Position numbers and translations under genes: made by a program. Below are positions 6,731 to 7,140 of a DNA stretch of 7,140 nt, in pieces. The stretch is from Planctomycetaceae bacterium. GTDB taxonomy: Bacteria; Planctomycetota; Planctomycetia; Pirellulales; UBA1268. The stretch lies in NCBI GenBank assembly GCA_003488325.1, contig DNLZ01000165.1:1-7140 (forward strand). Direction: 5' to 3'. The notes beneath the pieces were generated by a model. That model did no database searches. It was not told the DNA's origin and saw only the letters and a list, made by a program, of their open reading frames with translations. Within the stretch, counting starts at the first letter, position 1, and each line of letters opens with the position of its first letter.

Positions 6731-7140
6731 ATGCGTCGCATCGTGGCGGGGCTCGTGAGCCAGACCGGATCGACATCGTTGTTCTTGATCATGTCGATCA
6801 TGTGCGGCACGGGCTCGTCCGTATCGGGAGCGGACGGCACCGCGGGCCCCGAGCGCGTGTTCCGCGAGGCGGTCACCGCGCTCTTCGCGGGCAAGCCCGA
6901 GGAGGCATCGCGGCTGTTCGACGAGGTGGTCGCGGCGCGTCCCGAGGACGAGCCGCAGTTCTGGCAGCGGGGGATCGCCCTCTACTATGCGGGCCGCTTT
7001 GCCGACGGACGGCGGCAGTTCGAGGTGCACCGCACCGTGAATCCTGCCGACGTGGAGAACGTCACGTGGCACTTCGCATGCGTCGCCCGCGGCGCCGATG
7101 CGGCGGCCGCCCGCGCGGCCCTCTTGCCGGTCGGTGACGA
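6731..7140 (+). CDS. Exported TPR-like protein, 3' end beyond window
   Basis: The frame is open from the ATG to the right edge, giving 136 complete codons. An in-frame TAG at 6695 bounds it upstream. Residues 1-34 look like an export signal with a hydrophobic core (SLFLIMSIMCG, 16-26) and a likely cut after VSGA. C25 is not in a good lipobox (SIMC), so a lipoprotein is unlikely. Residues about 40-107 hold two helix pairs with TPR spacing: FREAVTALFAGKPEEASRLF followed by DEVVAARPED, then FWQRGIALYYAGRFADGRRQF followed by EVHRTVNPAD. The stretch from 108 on (VENVTWHFACVARGAD) is helical too and ends at the edge. TPR proteins usually serve as protein-binding scaffolds; no partner or specific role can be read here. 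The signal region contains two copies of GATCATGT one base apart (6787-6803), which explains the LIMSIM repeat. The gene is divergent from the C45-hydrolase gene. Confidence 0.8.
   Translation, partial: MRRIVAGLVSQTGSTSLFLIMSIMCGTGSSVSGADGTAGPERVFREAVTALFAGKPEEASRLFDEVVAARPEDEPQFWQRGIALYYAGRFADGRRQFEVHRTVNPADVENVTWHFACVARGADAAAARAALLPVGD

Noticed and set aside
6787..6803. Tandem GATCATGT pair at the start of the TPR-like gene
   Set aside because: It encodes a hydrophobic repeat inside the signal peptide and needs no regulatory explanation.
6803..6805. Possible lipoprotein cysteine (C25) in the TPR-like protein
   Set aside because: The preceding residues S-I-M do not fit the lipobox consensus, and a better Sec-type cleavage site lies about ten residues later.
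2351..6835. Short exact repeats: a 14-base word near 2351 and 6812, and a 15-base word near 3263 and 6891
   Set aside because: They lie inside unrelated coding sequences, are dispersed, and are of a length expected by chance in GC-biased DNA. The second reflects two Lys-Pro-Glu-Glu codon runs.
6724..7137. A plus-strand frame starting at TTG 6724, overlapping the TPR-like gene
   Set aside because: It lacks a signal peptide and domain features and is Arg/Gly-rich. The frame from ATG 6731 has a ribosome site, a signal and TPR-like helices.

Overview
The window is GC-rich DNA (about 70% G+C by eye) that reads as a chromosomal segment of a planctomycete. The strongest taxonomic clue is the left-hand gene, a large exported PSCyt2/PSD1 (DUF1549/DUF1553) protein with a CxxCH motif; that family is largely confined to, and expanded in, Planctomycetes and close relatives. 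The other three genes, a secreted SMP-30/gluconolactonase-like protein, a C45 Ntn-hydrolase fused to an alpha/beta hydrolase, and an exported TPR-like protein, fit the same background. There is no sign of a mobile element, tRNA, rRNA or CRISPR array.

Layout: (1) positions 1-2597, minus strand, the PSCyt2/PSD1 protein with a LamG-like domain, its 3' end cut by the window edge. Its frame is open from its ATG to position 1 and was translated by hand from the reverse complement. (2) 2598-2749, a short divergent intergenic region with a TACAAT -10-like element facing the minus-strand gene. (3) 2750-3703, plus strand, an exported SMP-30/gluconolactonase-like beta-propeller. (4) 3704-3716, a 13-base gap between two converging stop codons, next to a small inverted repeat. 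(5) 3717-6497, minus strand, a 926-residue exported protein with an unassigned N-terminal domain, a C45 (acyltransferase/amide hydrolase) domain and a C-terminal alpha/beta hydrolase. (6) 6498-6730, a divergent intergenic region. (7) 6731 to the right edge, plus strand, the start of an exported TPR-like protein.

Each gene is transcribed opposite to its neighbours, so no operon is visible. All four products carry N-terminal export signals, so the region encodes envelope or periplasmic functions: a putative c-type-cytochrome-like protein with a carbohydrate-binding-type LamG fold, a putative lactonase, and a putative bifunctional amide/ester hydrolase. A shared role in breaking down external organic matter is plausible but is inference only.

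The most notable object is the C45-alpha/beta hydrolase fusion, which has two intact and chemically different active sites in one chain. I see nothing here that clearly amounts to a new defence or mobile system. Long open frames opposite the real genes exist, but GC-rich codon use explains them.
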